Positions 17,365-26,162 of a stretch of DNA of 49,979 nucleotides are shown here, in pieces. Source of the stretch: JALONO01 sp038209965 (GTDB taxonomy: Bacteria > Bacteroidota > Bacteroidia > Cytophagales > Thermoflexibacteraceae); the NCBI GenBank assembly GCA_038209965.1, contig JBBQXF010000021.1, positions 1-49,979 on the forward strand. The letters are read 5' to 3'. A program made the translations under genes and the position numbers. The notes below the pieces were generated by a model that was not told the DNA's origin, did not search any database, and was given only the letters and a program-made list of their open reading frames with translations. The first letter of the stretch is position 1, and the number at the start of each line of letters is the position of its first letter.

Positions 17365-18717
17365 TCAATACCGCTGGGGCATGTTGAGCACGTTGGCGTA
17401 ATCGATGATCAAGTATTGCAATGTGGCCCGGATGGCAGCGTTCAACTGCTCATTTTCGGGCGTGATAAATTTATCGTACTGGGCCTTGGGCAATTGTCCC
17501 TTGAAAGCTGAGTCACTGTACTTTTGCATATTGCCCTCGGCGGTGTACATCAAATCGGTGTTTTTCAAGTTGGTGGTAGAGCGGATAAAATCCGTTTTGG
17601 ACACATTCCACATGTAGCCTTTGTTCTGGGAAGCAAAAACATCCACTTTCCGGCCCACGCTGTCTTCATTGGCGGCCACATCACTGTTGTACACCAAGTT
17701 CGATTCATTGTTTTGCACGGCATACATCTGCAATTGGTAGCGGGGCTTGAATTTGCTCCTCATCACTTTGTAGTAAACGTAGGTGGCCCCGCGCTGCACC
17801 CCGCCCGAAAACCAATATTTGCTGTCATTGACGGTGTTGAAATAGTGCTTGCGGCCCTCGGGATTGATCCAAGTTTCGGTCTCAACAAAGGTTTTCATCT
17901 GTTCCACCTCTTCTTTAAATGGTTCGGCCCCGTACACATCCGCCATGATTTTTTCGCGGAGCAAGCCCAACAGCACGCGTTTTTTCCCAGCCACCAGATC
18001 GGTGCGGGCAGCCATTTGATCATAGAAACGGCGGGCTTGGCTCAAATTGGCAAATTTTGTTTCCGAAATTATCTTTTTGGCATTCACTGTATTTTGGTCA
18101 TCTGGTACCGGCTTGACCGCGCCACCGGCCCCACTGGCTGCCAGCCCACGGGCGGTCTCGGCCAAGCCCAATTTCTCCTCGTCGGTCATTTGCTGGAAGG
18201 TGTTCATTTTGGCCGTCATGGCCGCTTGGTTGTTGGGGTCTAGTTCCACTGCTTGCTGGTAGCTTTCCATCGCCTCAATCTTGCGGCCCAACTTTTGGTT
18301 CAATCGGGCTTTCTCCATCAGATAGGCCACATTGATTGGGGCCGATAGCGTGGCCGATTCCAGATCGTCCAGTGCTTTGGCATTATCCCCTTTTTTCTGT
18401 TTGGCCAATGCCCGCTGGTAATAGTACTCCGCATTGGTGGGCATCAGGCCGATCGCTTTGTCCCAATCGTTGATGGCATCGGTAAATGAGCTGATGGACA
18501 TAAACGACTGGGCCCGAAGGACATAGGCGGTTACGTTGTCGGGCTGCTTGGCGATCACATTGCCAAAAGCGGTAATGGCCTGGGGAAATTTTTGTTCGCC
18601 GTAAGCCTTGCGGCCGGCCATCATGTCTTTGTCCGGGGCCTGGGCGTAGGTAATTATTGGGGCAGAAAAAAAGCAAATGACCGCCACGAAGGCAGCTGCT
18701 GCAAATTTTTTGATCAT
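17365..18717 (-). CDS. Exported tetratricopeptide-repeat protein
   Basis: This 450-residue protein starts with a clear signal peptide (MIKKFAAAAFVAVICFFSAP, ending near YAQ). About four TPR units follow from residue 30 to 180, for example AYVLRAQSFMSISSFTDAIN, AEYYYQRALAKQKKGDNAKA and EAMESYQQAVELDPNNQAAM. The remaining 270 residues form a domain I do not recognise, with Tyr- and Asn-rich strands. TPRs mediate protein contacts, so a periplasmic or outer-membrane scaffold role is likely. Both flanking genes are in separate transcription units. Confidence 0.86.
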   Translation of the reverse strand: MIKKFAAAAFVAVICFFSAPIITYAQAPDKDMMAGRKAYGEQKFPQAITAFGNVIAKQPDNVTAYVLRAQSFMSISSFTDAINDWDKAIGLMPTNAEYYYQRALAKQKKGDNAKALDDLESATLSAPINVAYLMEKARLNQKLGRKIEAMESYQQAVELDPNNQAAMTAKMNTFQQMTDEEKLGLAETARGLAASGAGGAVKPVPDDQNTVNAKKIISETKFANLSQARRFYDQMAARTDLVAGKKRVLLGLLREKIMADVYGAEPFKEEVEQMKTFVETETWINPEGRKHYFNTVNDSKYWFSGGVQRGATYVYYKVMRSKFKPRYQLQMYAVQNNESNLVYNSDVAANEDSVGRKVDVFASQNKGYMWNVSKTDFIRSTTNLKNTDLMYTAEGNMQKYSDSAFKGQLPKAQYDKFITPENEQLNAAIRATLQYLIIDYANVLNMPQRY

Positions 18718-19029
18718 TAGGGGAAAAAGGGGTTAAAGTTTGGAATTGTGAATGAATATTTTCAAACATGATACCAGAAAAAGGAAAATTTGGGCTTGGG
18801 TGGCCAGAAAATCAGGTTTCTCTGTCAACTGCCCAGATTATCCAGTCAGCTACCCATTTGCATGGGCGGCCGGGCGATCATTGGTCTGGCGGTCGGCAAA
18901 GGGAACTGACCAGAAAAACAGCAATATAACACAATAAAGTTTTTGGTTTTAGATGAAGATCGCCAGCACCAAACATTTTTTACGGTATAAATACAAAAGT
19001 GTTGGCATCTCGTTCCCGCCCAATAGCAC
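18718..19029. other. 312-base gap without a supported gene
   Basis: This gap holds the upstream region of the TPR gene and the downstream region of the universal stress protein gene, both on the minus strand. A loose hairpin (GCCAGCAC near 18980 against GTGTTGGC near 19002) has no T-run. No open frame here is convincing. Confidence 0.4.
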
Positions 19030-19911
19030 CTAGGCCAAATATTGGTTGCAGGTCAACACGGGCAGGTCGGCATGGTTGGCCACATCGCTGGCCACGCTGC
19101 CCATGAGCAGGTGGATCAGCCCCGTGCTGCCGTGCGTGCCCAGCGCGAGCAGATCGGCCCCGATTTCTTGGCCAAACGCAATGATTCCTTCGTGTTCGCT
19201 CAAATGGTTGAAGTGGTTTACAGTATAGTTTTCCAGTTGGTGGCTGGTGGCAAACTGCCGCAGGTGGTCGAGCGTGATGTTGGAAAGCTCAAAATTGGCC
19301 GGGGTAATGATTTTGACCAAGTGCAGTTTGGCCCCGAACAAGCCCTGCAAAACCAGCAAAAAATCAATCAATTTTTCTGATATTTCCATAAAATCGGAGG
19401 CGAAACAAATATGGCGGAAATGGGCCCGGTCAATGGGCTGTTTGACCGTGAGCACTGGGCAGGTGGCCGTGCGGATCACTTTTTCGGTATTGGACCCAAT
19501 GAGCAAATCCTCATTTTCGGTGCTGCCCCTGGCTCCCATTACCACCAGATCAATCCGCTGATCGGCAATAAAAATGGCAATGTATTTGGCCACTTGGGCT
19601 ATCCATATTTTTTCTTGTACGGGAATTTTGCCACACATCTTGCGCAATTGTTGCATTTTGTTTTGGGCAATACTGGCTATTTCGGCCAAATAAGTATTTT
19701 TTTGATCCGAAACCGTGGCTGCTTGCTTGCCATTGAGCCAAGCCTCGAGCAGTGGATTGTCCTTGGGGGTGAGATAGGGCACATCCAGCACGTGCAACAG
19801 GATGATTTCGGCCCGGGCGGCGCGGGCCAGCTCCACCGCAATGGACAGCGCGTTGGCTGACTGGGCAGAAAAGTCCACGGGCACTAAAATCCGTTGTAGG
19901 GGTGGAGGCAT
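19030..19911 (-). CDS. Tandem-domain universal stress protein (UspA family)
   Basis: This 293-residue cytoplasmic protein has two Usp domains (about 1-150 and 158-293). The first starts LQRILVPVDFSAQSANALSI and ends with the ATP-binding pattern GARGSTENEDLLIGSN. The second ends with GTHGSTGLIHLLMGS. Both fit G-x2-G-x9-G-(S/T), so both halves probably bind ATP. Usp proteins help cells survive starvation and other stresses, but targets are unknown. It is a single-gene unit between two minus-strand genes. Confidence 0.95.
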   Translation of the reverse strand: MPPPLQRILVPVDFSAQSANALSIAVELARAARAEIILLHVLDVPYLTPKDNPLLEAWLNGKQAATVSDQKNTYLAEIASIAQNKMQQLRKMCGKIPVQEKIWIAQVAKYIAIFIADQRIDLVVMGARGSTENEDLLIGSNTEKVIRTATCPVLTVKQPIDRAHFRHICFASDFMEISEKLIDFLLVLQGLFGAKLHLVKIITPANFELSNITLDHLRQFATSHQLENYTVNHFNHLSEHEGIIAFGQEIGADLLALGTHGSTGLIHLLMGSVASDVANHADLPVLTCNQYLA

Positions 19912-19961
19912 AGCGCAATCAATTTTATGCTAAGGTAGTCCAGTTGGCCGAGGAACCCCCG

Positions 19962-19992
19962 CAAAAAAAAGACCCGCACGTTGGTGCAGGTC
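19962..19992 (-). terminator. Intrinsic terminator of the small lipoprotein gene
   Basis: A 9-base stem (19971-19979 with 19984-19992, loop GTTG) is followed on the minus strand by eight T residues, 25 bases after the stop codon at 20017. Confidence 0.88.
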
Positions 19993-20016
19993 CCCACTTA
20001 TTACTCGTTGGCTTGA

Positions 20017-20214
20017 TTACTTAACCTTGGTGGAATCAACCTTGGCTGAATCCATTGGGGCTGCCATGGCAGTAGAATCAACGGTGAGGGTTTCAACTGG
20101 AGCAGCAGTAGCAGTAGAATCTACGGCAGTTTCAGTAGCAGTGCCTGAACCGCCACAAGCTACAGAGAACATACCAAATATACAGGCTACGATAAACAAT
20201 TTCAAAGCTTTCAT
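20017..20214 (-). CDS. Small lipoprotein with VDST repeats
   Basis: This 65-residue protein begins MKALKLFIVACIFGMFSVAC and continues GGSG, a lipoprotein signal with a VAC lipobox at Cys20. The mature part is only about 45 residues, low in complexity, with VDST recurring three times and Ala/Thr-rich linkers. Such short Bacteroidota lipoproteins are common and of unknown function. A strong dedicated terminator right behind it supports that it is a real, separately transcribed gene. Confidence 0.78.
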   Translation of the reverse strand: MKALKLFIVACIFGMFSVACGGSGTATETAVDSTATAAPVETLTVDSTAMAAPMDSAKVDSTKVK

Positions 20215-21125
20215 GTCTTAGGGAGGATAGAGTTTTTAAAATGTCTTTGTTAAAATACGATATTTATACAAGGAATGGCAAAAGGTGACCCGGGTTGTTA
20301 AAAAAAATAAAAAAATCAAGGAAATGCCCCAGCGACCTCCCATAAATACACGCTGACCGAGCCGCCACTCGCAAAGTGTGGCGCAAGACCAAGCCGCCGT
20401 GAACCAAGATTGGGCAAAAGTTTAGCGTTTTGGCCGGAGCTGATAAGAGCGCCAAGTGCGTAGGCAAGGGGCATGTTTAAATGCCAAAACACGTAGGATC
20501 ATCCTTAGTCATGGCAGGGATCACTGGTTTTGATGCCCAAGACTTGTAATAGGATGCAGCGTAGGGGCAATGTGCGGGCTGCGCCCGGTGTCCCGGATCA
20601 ATCGTGAGGCCCTGTTGGCTTGGGTGGACAGGCATTGCCAGTTTTTGTTTCATTGTTGGCAATGGCTACCTAATTGGGCCGATCCGATTTAAAGTAAACT
20701 CAACACCAGTATGTCTGCCATTCACAGGGGCCGGGCCGCCAAGTGTCAACGTCAGCCTTGGAGGGGCAATAGTTGCTCCACAGTAGGTGTGGCCCGCTGG
20801 GGTGCGGCAAAAATAGGGGGCCGCGAAACCTGGTTCCCCAAGCTGGGCCTCCCCGGTGTTAAGGCTATTTTCGAAACCCGGTGATACCTCAACATGTAAT
20901 AAAATTGGCCAAAAAAGACCCAGATCTTTCTTTAACCCCAATTTATCCCTGATTCTGTCCAAGGGGACACAATTGACGCGGTTTAAATGGCAGACATATT
21001 GCACCACAATTGATTTTTCAAAGAATGGAAATATAAGTTATTGAAAATCATTTTATTAAACCAGAAAGCTTTCTAAAACTATATTTATCTTGGTGTAAAA
21101 ACGGGGCCGAGCAGTCGGTTTTGCC
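20215..21125. other. 0.9-kb region without a supported gene
   Basis: Only short frames with no recognisable protein character occur on either strand, and they overlap one another. A 13-base inverted repeat (TATGTCTGCCATT at 20710-20722 and its complement at 20986-20998) encloses 263 bases. The stretch could be a decayed gene, a small remnant element or plain intergenic DNA; I could not match it to anything. Confidence 0.5.
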
Positions 21126-21133
21126 TACTTTTG
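21126..21133 (+). promoter_or_regulatory. Possible -7 box of the metal-efflux operon
   Basis: TACTTTTG matches the Bacteroidota TAnnTTTG -7 consensus exactly, 44 bases before the TTG start of the small exported protein. No TTTG or TTG lies at the usual -33 distance, so the call is tentative. Confidence 0.35.
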
Positions 21134-21176
21134 CCTTGCTGTTAAACGATTATGGTCTTTATTCCAATTTAACCGG

Positions 21177-21575
21177 TTGATTTTGAAGCGATTTATTGCC
21201 ATATTGCTGTTGTTTGCCCTGGTCAACGCTGCCTTTGATTGCCCGATAGAGCTGCCCAGCAAACTCAACCCGCCCCGGGGCCAGTTCACTCAGCCAGTGG
21301 ACGACATCGACTGCTTGGCCGAATGGCTCGTGGAACGGGTGTTGCCCCTGCCTGATCACACCGCCGACGACGAGTGCAATGTTGACGTGGACAATGAGTT
21401 CCGGGTAGCCAAACGGCGCGTGGCCAAGGTCTTCGCCCTGCTGCCTCCTGTTTGGTTGGTTGCCCATCCTGCCCAATTGGTCACCAAAATGTTGACCAAG
21501 CATTTCCTCGCAACACTGGAGAATTTTCCCCATCGAGTCTGCTACGGACTCTTGCACTTGTGCCACCTGTTCTAA
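21177..21575 (+). CDS. Small exported hypothetical protein preceding the metal-efflux pump
   Basis: This frame of 132 codons starts with TTG and encodes a leader (LKRFIAILLLFALVNAAFDC) followed by a charged segment with DHTADDECNVDVDNEFR. Operons of this kind in Bacteroidota often start with a small exported protein, and the acidic-His-Cys segment would suit metal binding, but I recognise no family. A minus-strand frame of 149 codons overlaps it (21159-21608). The plus frame is preferred for its leader and its place before the pump gene. Coding status is not certain. Confidence 0.42.
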   Translation: MILKRFIAILLLFALVNAAFDCPIELPSKLNPPRGQFTQPVDDIDCLAEWLVERVLPLPDHTADDECNVDVDNEFRVAKRRVAKVFALLPPVWLVAHPAQLVTKMLTKHFLATLENFPHRVCYGLLHLCHLF

Positions 21576-21703
21576 AAAACAACTGTACCGTTTGTTTTTG
21601 ATTGTCAACCAGTAGACGCATCACTTACTGACCATCAGGCCATTGCCAACCTTGGCACTGGTTGCTGTGGTCGCTCACCTTGTATTATTCTCAAACCAAT
21701 CCC

Positions 21704-24700
21704 ATGATTGACAAAATCATTATTTTCTCAGTTCGCAGCCCTATTACCATTGGAGTGCTGATGCTGATCTTGGTCATCTATGGCAGCATGAACCTGCGCA
21801 CCCTCTCGGTGGATGCCGTGCCAGATGTGACCACCAACCAAGTTGACATTATTACCAATACGCCCAGTTTGGCCACCTTGGAAATGGAAATGTTTGTGAC
21901 CGCGCCCATTGAAATGGCCATGTCCAACATCCCCAATCTGGTGGAAGCCCGCTCGGTCTCCAAGTTTGGCCTGTCGGTGGTCAAGCTCGTGTTTACTGAT
22001 GACACCGATATTTATTGGGCACGGCAGCAAGTGTTTGAACGCTTGGAGCAGGTGCAGGACGAAATCCCCCCCGGCGTGGGCAAGCCTTACATGGGGCCTG
22101 TGTCCACTGGTTTGGGCGAGGTGTTCCAATACGTGATCCGGCCCAAGGATCCAAAGGACAAGTCGTTCAGCCTGATGGAAATCCGCACCCTGCAAGACTG
22201 GGTGATCCGCAAAAAACTGCTCGGCACCCCGGGCATTGCCGAAGTGTCGGGTTTTGGGGGTTTCAAAAAAGAGTACCAGTCCAAACTCAAGCTGGACAGG
22301 ATGCGGGCCTTGGGCGTTACCGTTGATGAAATCTACCATGCCCTGAGCTCGGGCAACGGCAATACGGGCGGGGCCTATATTGAGAAAGACAACAAGGCGT
22401 TCACCATCCGGGGCATTGGCTTGGTCACTGGCCTGGATGAAATCGGCGAGACGGTGGTCAAGGTCAACGGCCGCACCCCCGTGCTGGTGCGCGATGTGGC
22501 CGACGTGGAACTGGGCAACAGCATCCGCTACGGGGCCATCACCATGGATGGCAACGGTGAAGTGGTCGGCGGGATCATCATGATGATGAAAGGAGCCAAC
22601 GGTAGCGAGGTCATCACCCAGATCAAGGACAAATTTAAAGAGATCGAAAAAGAATTGCCCGAGGGACTGGTCATTGAGCCGTTCATCGACCGTTCCAAAC
22701 TGGTGGGCAATGCCATCAAAACCGTGGCGACCAACCTGATCGAGGGCGCCCTGATCGTAGTCATCGTGATTTTGGCCTTCTTGGGCAACTGGCGGGCCAG
22801 TTTGTTGGCGGCTTCGGTCATTCCGCTGGCCATGTTGTTTGCCTTTATCTGGATGAACCAGTTTGGAGTGGTGGGCAACATCATGAGCTTGGGCGCGATC
22901 GATTTCGGCCTGCTGGTCGATCCGGCCATCATCGTGGTGGAATCGGTGGTGATGTTTTTTGCCATCGGCATGGAAAGCCGCCTGATCGAGCAGCGCTTGC
23001 ATGGCATCAGTGATCGGGTCAGCTCGAAGTTTAGCTACTTTGAGCGGCAAGAACTGGTCATTTCGGCAGTCAAGGAAGTTAAAAAATCGGTGGTTTTTGG
23101 GGGGATGATCATTTTGATTGTGTATTTCCCCATTTTGACGCTGCAAGGGGTGGAGGGCAAGATGTTCATCCCCATGGCCAAGACGGTGAGCTTCGCCATT
23201 TTGGGCGCGTTGCTGCTCTCCATCACGTACGTACCCATGATGAGCGCCGTGATCATGCGTGCCCCCAAGGATCCGCACGATCACGGCATTGCCGAAAAAA
23301 TAGTCAATGGTATTTTTAGGGGGCTCGAGCCTATCATCCGCTTGGTGCTCAGAATCAAGCCATTGGCCATTCTGTTTGCCCTTGTGGTGCTCACTGCTGG
23401 GGTGATCGGGTTTAGCCGGATTGGGGGCGAGTTTATCCCCAAACTGCAAGAGGGTGATATGGTGATCGAGATCAACCTGCCCGTGGGCGCATCCATGACC
23501 GAGTGTTTGAAGTTGTCGGACAAAATCCAAAAAGTGCTGTGGCAAGAATATCCCCAGGAAATTGAGCGGATTGTGTCCAAGATCGGCACCTCGGAAGTGC
23601 CGGTGGATCCCATGCCGATGGAGGCCCAAGAAATGGTGGTGGTGCTCAAAGACAAAAAAGTGTGGCAAAAAGCCCCCGATCAAGAAACCCTTTCAGCCCT
23701 GTTTTCCGAAACCCTCCAAATCTTCCCTGGTATAGTAATATCGATCCAGCAGCCGATCGAAAACCGGGTGAACGAACTAATGAGCGGGGCGCGGACCGAC
23801 GTGGTGGTCAAGCTGTTTGGCTATGACCTGGACACTATGGTGACCAAGGGCAACCAGATCATCGGCATCATCCGGGGTGTGCCCGGCGCAGTGGACGTGC
23901 AGGAAAACAAGATTTTTGGCCTGCCCCAAATCAACATCGTCTATGACCGCAAGCAGTTGGCCGTGTATGGCATCACTGTGGAGCAGATGAACCGAGTGCT
24001 CCAAATGGCCTTTGCCGGGGCGGTCACGGGCATTGTCTATGAAAAAGACAAGCGTTTCGATCTCACCATGCGGCTGTCGGAAGAAGACCGCAAGCAGATC
24101 GAGAACATCAAAAACCTGCTCATCAGCGACAAGGACAACAACCCGATCCCCCTGCGCGAGCTGGCCGACATCCGCGAAACGGTTGGCCCTTCGGAAATTG
24201 GCCACGAGAACCTCAAGCGCCGGATGAACATTGGTTTCAATGTGCGGGGCCGGGACTTGGAATCGGTGGTGAACGATGTGATTGCCCGGGTGGACAAACA
24301 GATACTGCTCACCAAAGATTACACCCTAGAGTACGGCGGCGAATTTGAAAACTTCCGCCGGGCCAAAGAGCGGCTCGGGATTGTGGTTCCGATCGCGCTG
24401 TTCATCATCTTCTGTTTGCTCTACGTCACTTTTGGCAATGTGAAGGACAGTTTGTTGATTTTTGCCACCGTCCCCTTGTCGGCCATTGGGGGCGTGTTTG
24501 CCCTGTTGCTGCGCGACATGAACTTCAGCATCTCAGCAGGGGTGGGGTTCATCGCCCTGTTTGGGGTGGCGGTGCTGAATGGTATCTTGTTGGTGAGCCA
24601 TTTCAATGAATTGGTCAAACAAGGACTGGTGCCCGAGGTGGCCGTGTTGCAGGGCTTGCGCGAGCGGTTCCGCCCCGTGCTGATGACCTCGGCCGTGGCC

Positions 24701-26128
24701 GCGCTCGGGTTTATGCCCATGGCCCTGTCCAACAGTGTGGGGGCCGAAGTACAAAAACCGCTGGCCACGGTGGTCATCGGGGGGTTGTTCACCGCCACCC
24801 TGCTCACCCTGATCGTGTTGCCTGTGATCTACACCATCGTCAAGGGGGGCAGCCCTCTGTTTGGGGCCAGCAAACCCAAAAAAGCCAAAAAGGTCCTTGC
24901 CCTCCCGGTACTGCTTTGCCTTTGGTTGGCTGGTCCGGTGGCGGCCCAAGTGCCCGCCACTAGCAAATCGATCAGCTTGAGCGAAGCCTTGGCCATGGCG
25001 TTGGCGCGCAATCCCGAAATGACCATTGCTACCAGACGGATCGAGCAGCAGGAAGTACTGAAACCGGCCGCGATCAATTTGGAAAACCCGATCGTCCGTT
25101 TTGAAGCCCCCAACGGCGATCAGATACGCGGTGGCATCTACCAGAATTTTGATTTCCCCACCCTTTACACTGCCCAGTTAAAGGCCCAACAAAGGCGCGT
25201 GGAACTGGCCGTGGCCGAGAAGGACATTACGACCAACGGGATTGTCTATCGGGTAAAAACGGCTTACAACGACCTGCAATTTTTTACCGCCCGTTATAAC
25301 TTGCTGCGCCGGATGGACACCGTTTATGATGACATCATCCGGGTGAACGAAGTACGCTACAAAGTGGGCCAGATCGGTAACCTTGAGCGGGTAAACGGGG
25401 AGTCACAGTACAAGCGGATCCAGTACAACCTCAAGCAGGCCACCGCTGAGCTGTCGGGGGCCAAGGCCCAACTGGCCGCGCTGCTGGGGCGCACCAATGA
25501 CACCACCCTGGTTGCAGATCGGCCATTGGCCAAAATTACCGATCTCAGCTTGGGCTATTTGGCCGACACCGCCGCTTACGTGGGCAACCCCATTTTCGGG
25601 TTCAACCAGCGCAACATCAGCCTTAACCAACAACTGGTCAAAGTGGAAAAGAACAAGCTGCTGCCCGGCTTGGTCCTGGGTTTTTTCAACCAGGCCGATC
25701 TGAGCGACAACGACAAATTCCCCAGTGGACAGATCCAATTGCGCTATCGGCTCCAATATGGCCTTAGCCTGCCGCTGTGGGCGTGGTCGTACAAAGCCAA
25801 CATCAGCGGGGCTAAAAAAGGGGTGGAAATTGCTCAGGGCCAAGCCCAGTCCACTATTTTGCAGATCAACGCCGAATACACCAAAGCCATTGCGATGTAC
25901 AAAAGTGCCTCGGAAAACCTCCGCTATTTCGATAACGTGGGCCTGCGCGAGTCACAGGAGATCATCCGCGATGCCCGCACCAGCTATCGGCTGGGCAGTA
26001 TCACCTATTACCAGTATTTGCAAAACCTCGAGTTGGCGTTCCAGATCGAGATGAACTACCTCTTCACCCTCAAAGATTTCAACCAAGCCATTATTTACCT
26101 CCGTTACCTGCGTGGTGAAAGGGAGTAA
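21704..26128 (+). CDS. CusA/CzcA-type heavy-metal RND efflux pump fused to a TolC-like outer-membrane factor domain
   Basis: This 1474-residue protein has two parts. Residues 1 to about 1060 are a complete heavy-metal RND pump: IDKIIIFSVRSPITIGVLML at the start, periplasmic porter domains, and the TM4 motif GAIDFGLLVDPAIIVVES with Asp400 and Asp406 (most relatives read VDGA and VEN). At about 1065-1082 comes a second signal-peptide-like stretch (VLALPVLLCLWLAGPVAAQ). A TolC/CusC-like domain follows (SKSISLSEALAMALARNPEM to the helical end). Such fusions are seen in Bacteroidota pumps. An upstream in-frame TTG at 21662 is rejected. The adaptor gene follows. Confidence 0.95.
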   Translation: MIDKIIIFSVRSPITIGVLMLILVIYGSMNLRTLSVDAVPDVTTNQVDIITNTPSLATLEMEMFVTAPIEMAMSNIPNLVEARSVSKFGLSVVKLVFTDDTDIYWARQQVFERLEQVQDEIPPGVGKPYMGPVSTGLGEVFQYVIRPKDPKDKSFSLMEIRTLQDWVIRKKLLGTPGIAEVSGFGGFKKEYQSKLKLDRMRALGVTVDEIYHALSSGNGNTGGAYIEKDNKAFTIRGIGLVTGLDEIGETVVKVNGRTPVLVRDVADVELGNSIRYGAITMDGNGEVVGGIIMMMKGANGSEVITQIKDKFKEIEKELPEGLVIEPFIDRSKLVGNAIKTVATNLIEGALIVVIVILAFLGNWRASLLAASVIPLAMLFAFIWMNQFGVVGNIMSLGAIDFGLLVDPAIIVVESVVMFFAIGMESRLIEQRLHGISDRVSSKFSYFERQELVISAVKEVKKSVVFGGMIILIVYFPILTLQGVEGKMFIPMAKTVSFAILGALLLSITYVPMMSAVIMRAPKDPHDHGIAEKIVNGIFRGLEPIIRLVLRIKPLAILFALVVLTAGVIGFSRIGGEFIPKLQEGDMVIEINLPVGASMTECLKLSDKIQKVLWQEYPQEIERIVSKIGTSEVPVDPMPMEAQEMVVVLKDKKVWQKAPDQETLSALFSETLQIFPGIVISIQQPIENRVNELMSGARTDVVVKLFGYDLDTMVTKGNQIIGIIRGVPGAVDVQENKIFGLPQINIVYDRKQLAVYGITVEQMNRVLQMAFAGAVTGIVYEKDKRFDLTMRLSEEDRKQIENIKNLLISDKDNNPIPLRELADIRETVGPSEIGHENLKRRMNIGFNVRGRDLESVVNDVIARVDKQILLTKDYTLEYGGEFENFRRAKERLGIVVPIALFIIFCLLYVTFGNVKDSLLIFATVPLSAIGGVFALLLRDMNFSISAGVGFIALFGVAVLNGILLVSHFNELVKQGLVPEVAVLQGLRERFRPVLMTSAVAALGFMPMALSNSVGAEVQKPLATVVIGGLFTATLLTLIVLPVIYTIVKGGSPLFGASKPKKAKKVLALPVLLCLWLAGPVAAQVPATSKSISLSEALAMALARNPEMTIATRRIEQQEVLKPAAINLENPIVRFEAPNGDQIRGGIYQNFDFPTLYTAQLKAQQRRVELAVAEKDITTNGIVYRVKTAYNDLQFFTARYNLLRRMDTVYDDIIRVNEVRYKVGQIGNLERVNGESQYKRIQYNLKQATAELSGAKAQLAALLGRTNDTTLVADRPLAKITDLSLGYLADTAAYVGNPIFGFNQRNISLNQQLVKVEKNKLLPGLVLGFFNQADLSDNDKFPSGQIQLRYRLQYGLSLPLWAWSYKANISGAKKGVEIAQGQAQSTILQINAEYTKAIAMYKSASENLRYFDNVGLRESQEIIRDARTSYRLGSITYYQYLQNLELAFQIEMNYLFTLKDFNQAIIYLRYLRGERE

Positions 26129-26162
26129 ATTCAAGCGGGAAATCATAAAAATAACCCAAAAC

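Noticed and set aside
20666..21007. 113-codon minus-strand frame in the gene-poor region
   Set aside because: Composition is irregular, no motif is visible and it competes with other short frames; it is not supportable as a gene or a named pseudogene.
21159..21608. 149-codon minus-strand frame opposite the small exported protein
   Set aside because: Its composition matches antisense shadows elsewhere, it has no leader or domain, and it would point away from the efflux operon. It cannot be fully excluded.
21728..23683. 651-codon open frame on the minus strand
   Set aside because: It lies entirely inside the clearly coding pump gene, and its product is rich in His, Asp, Gly and Gln with no domain, the typical look of antisense frames in this genome.
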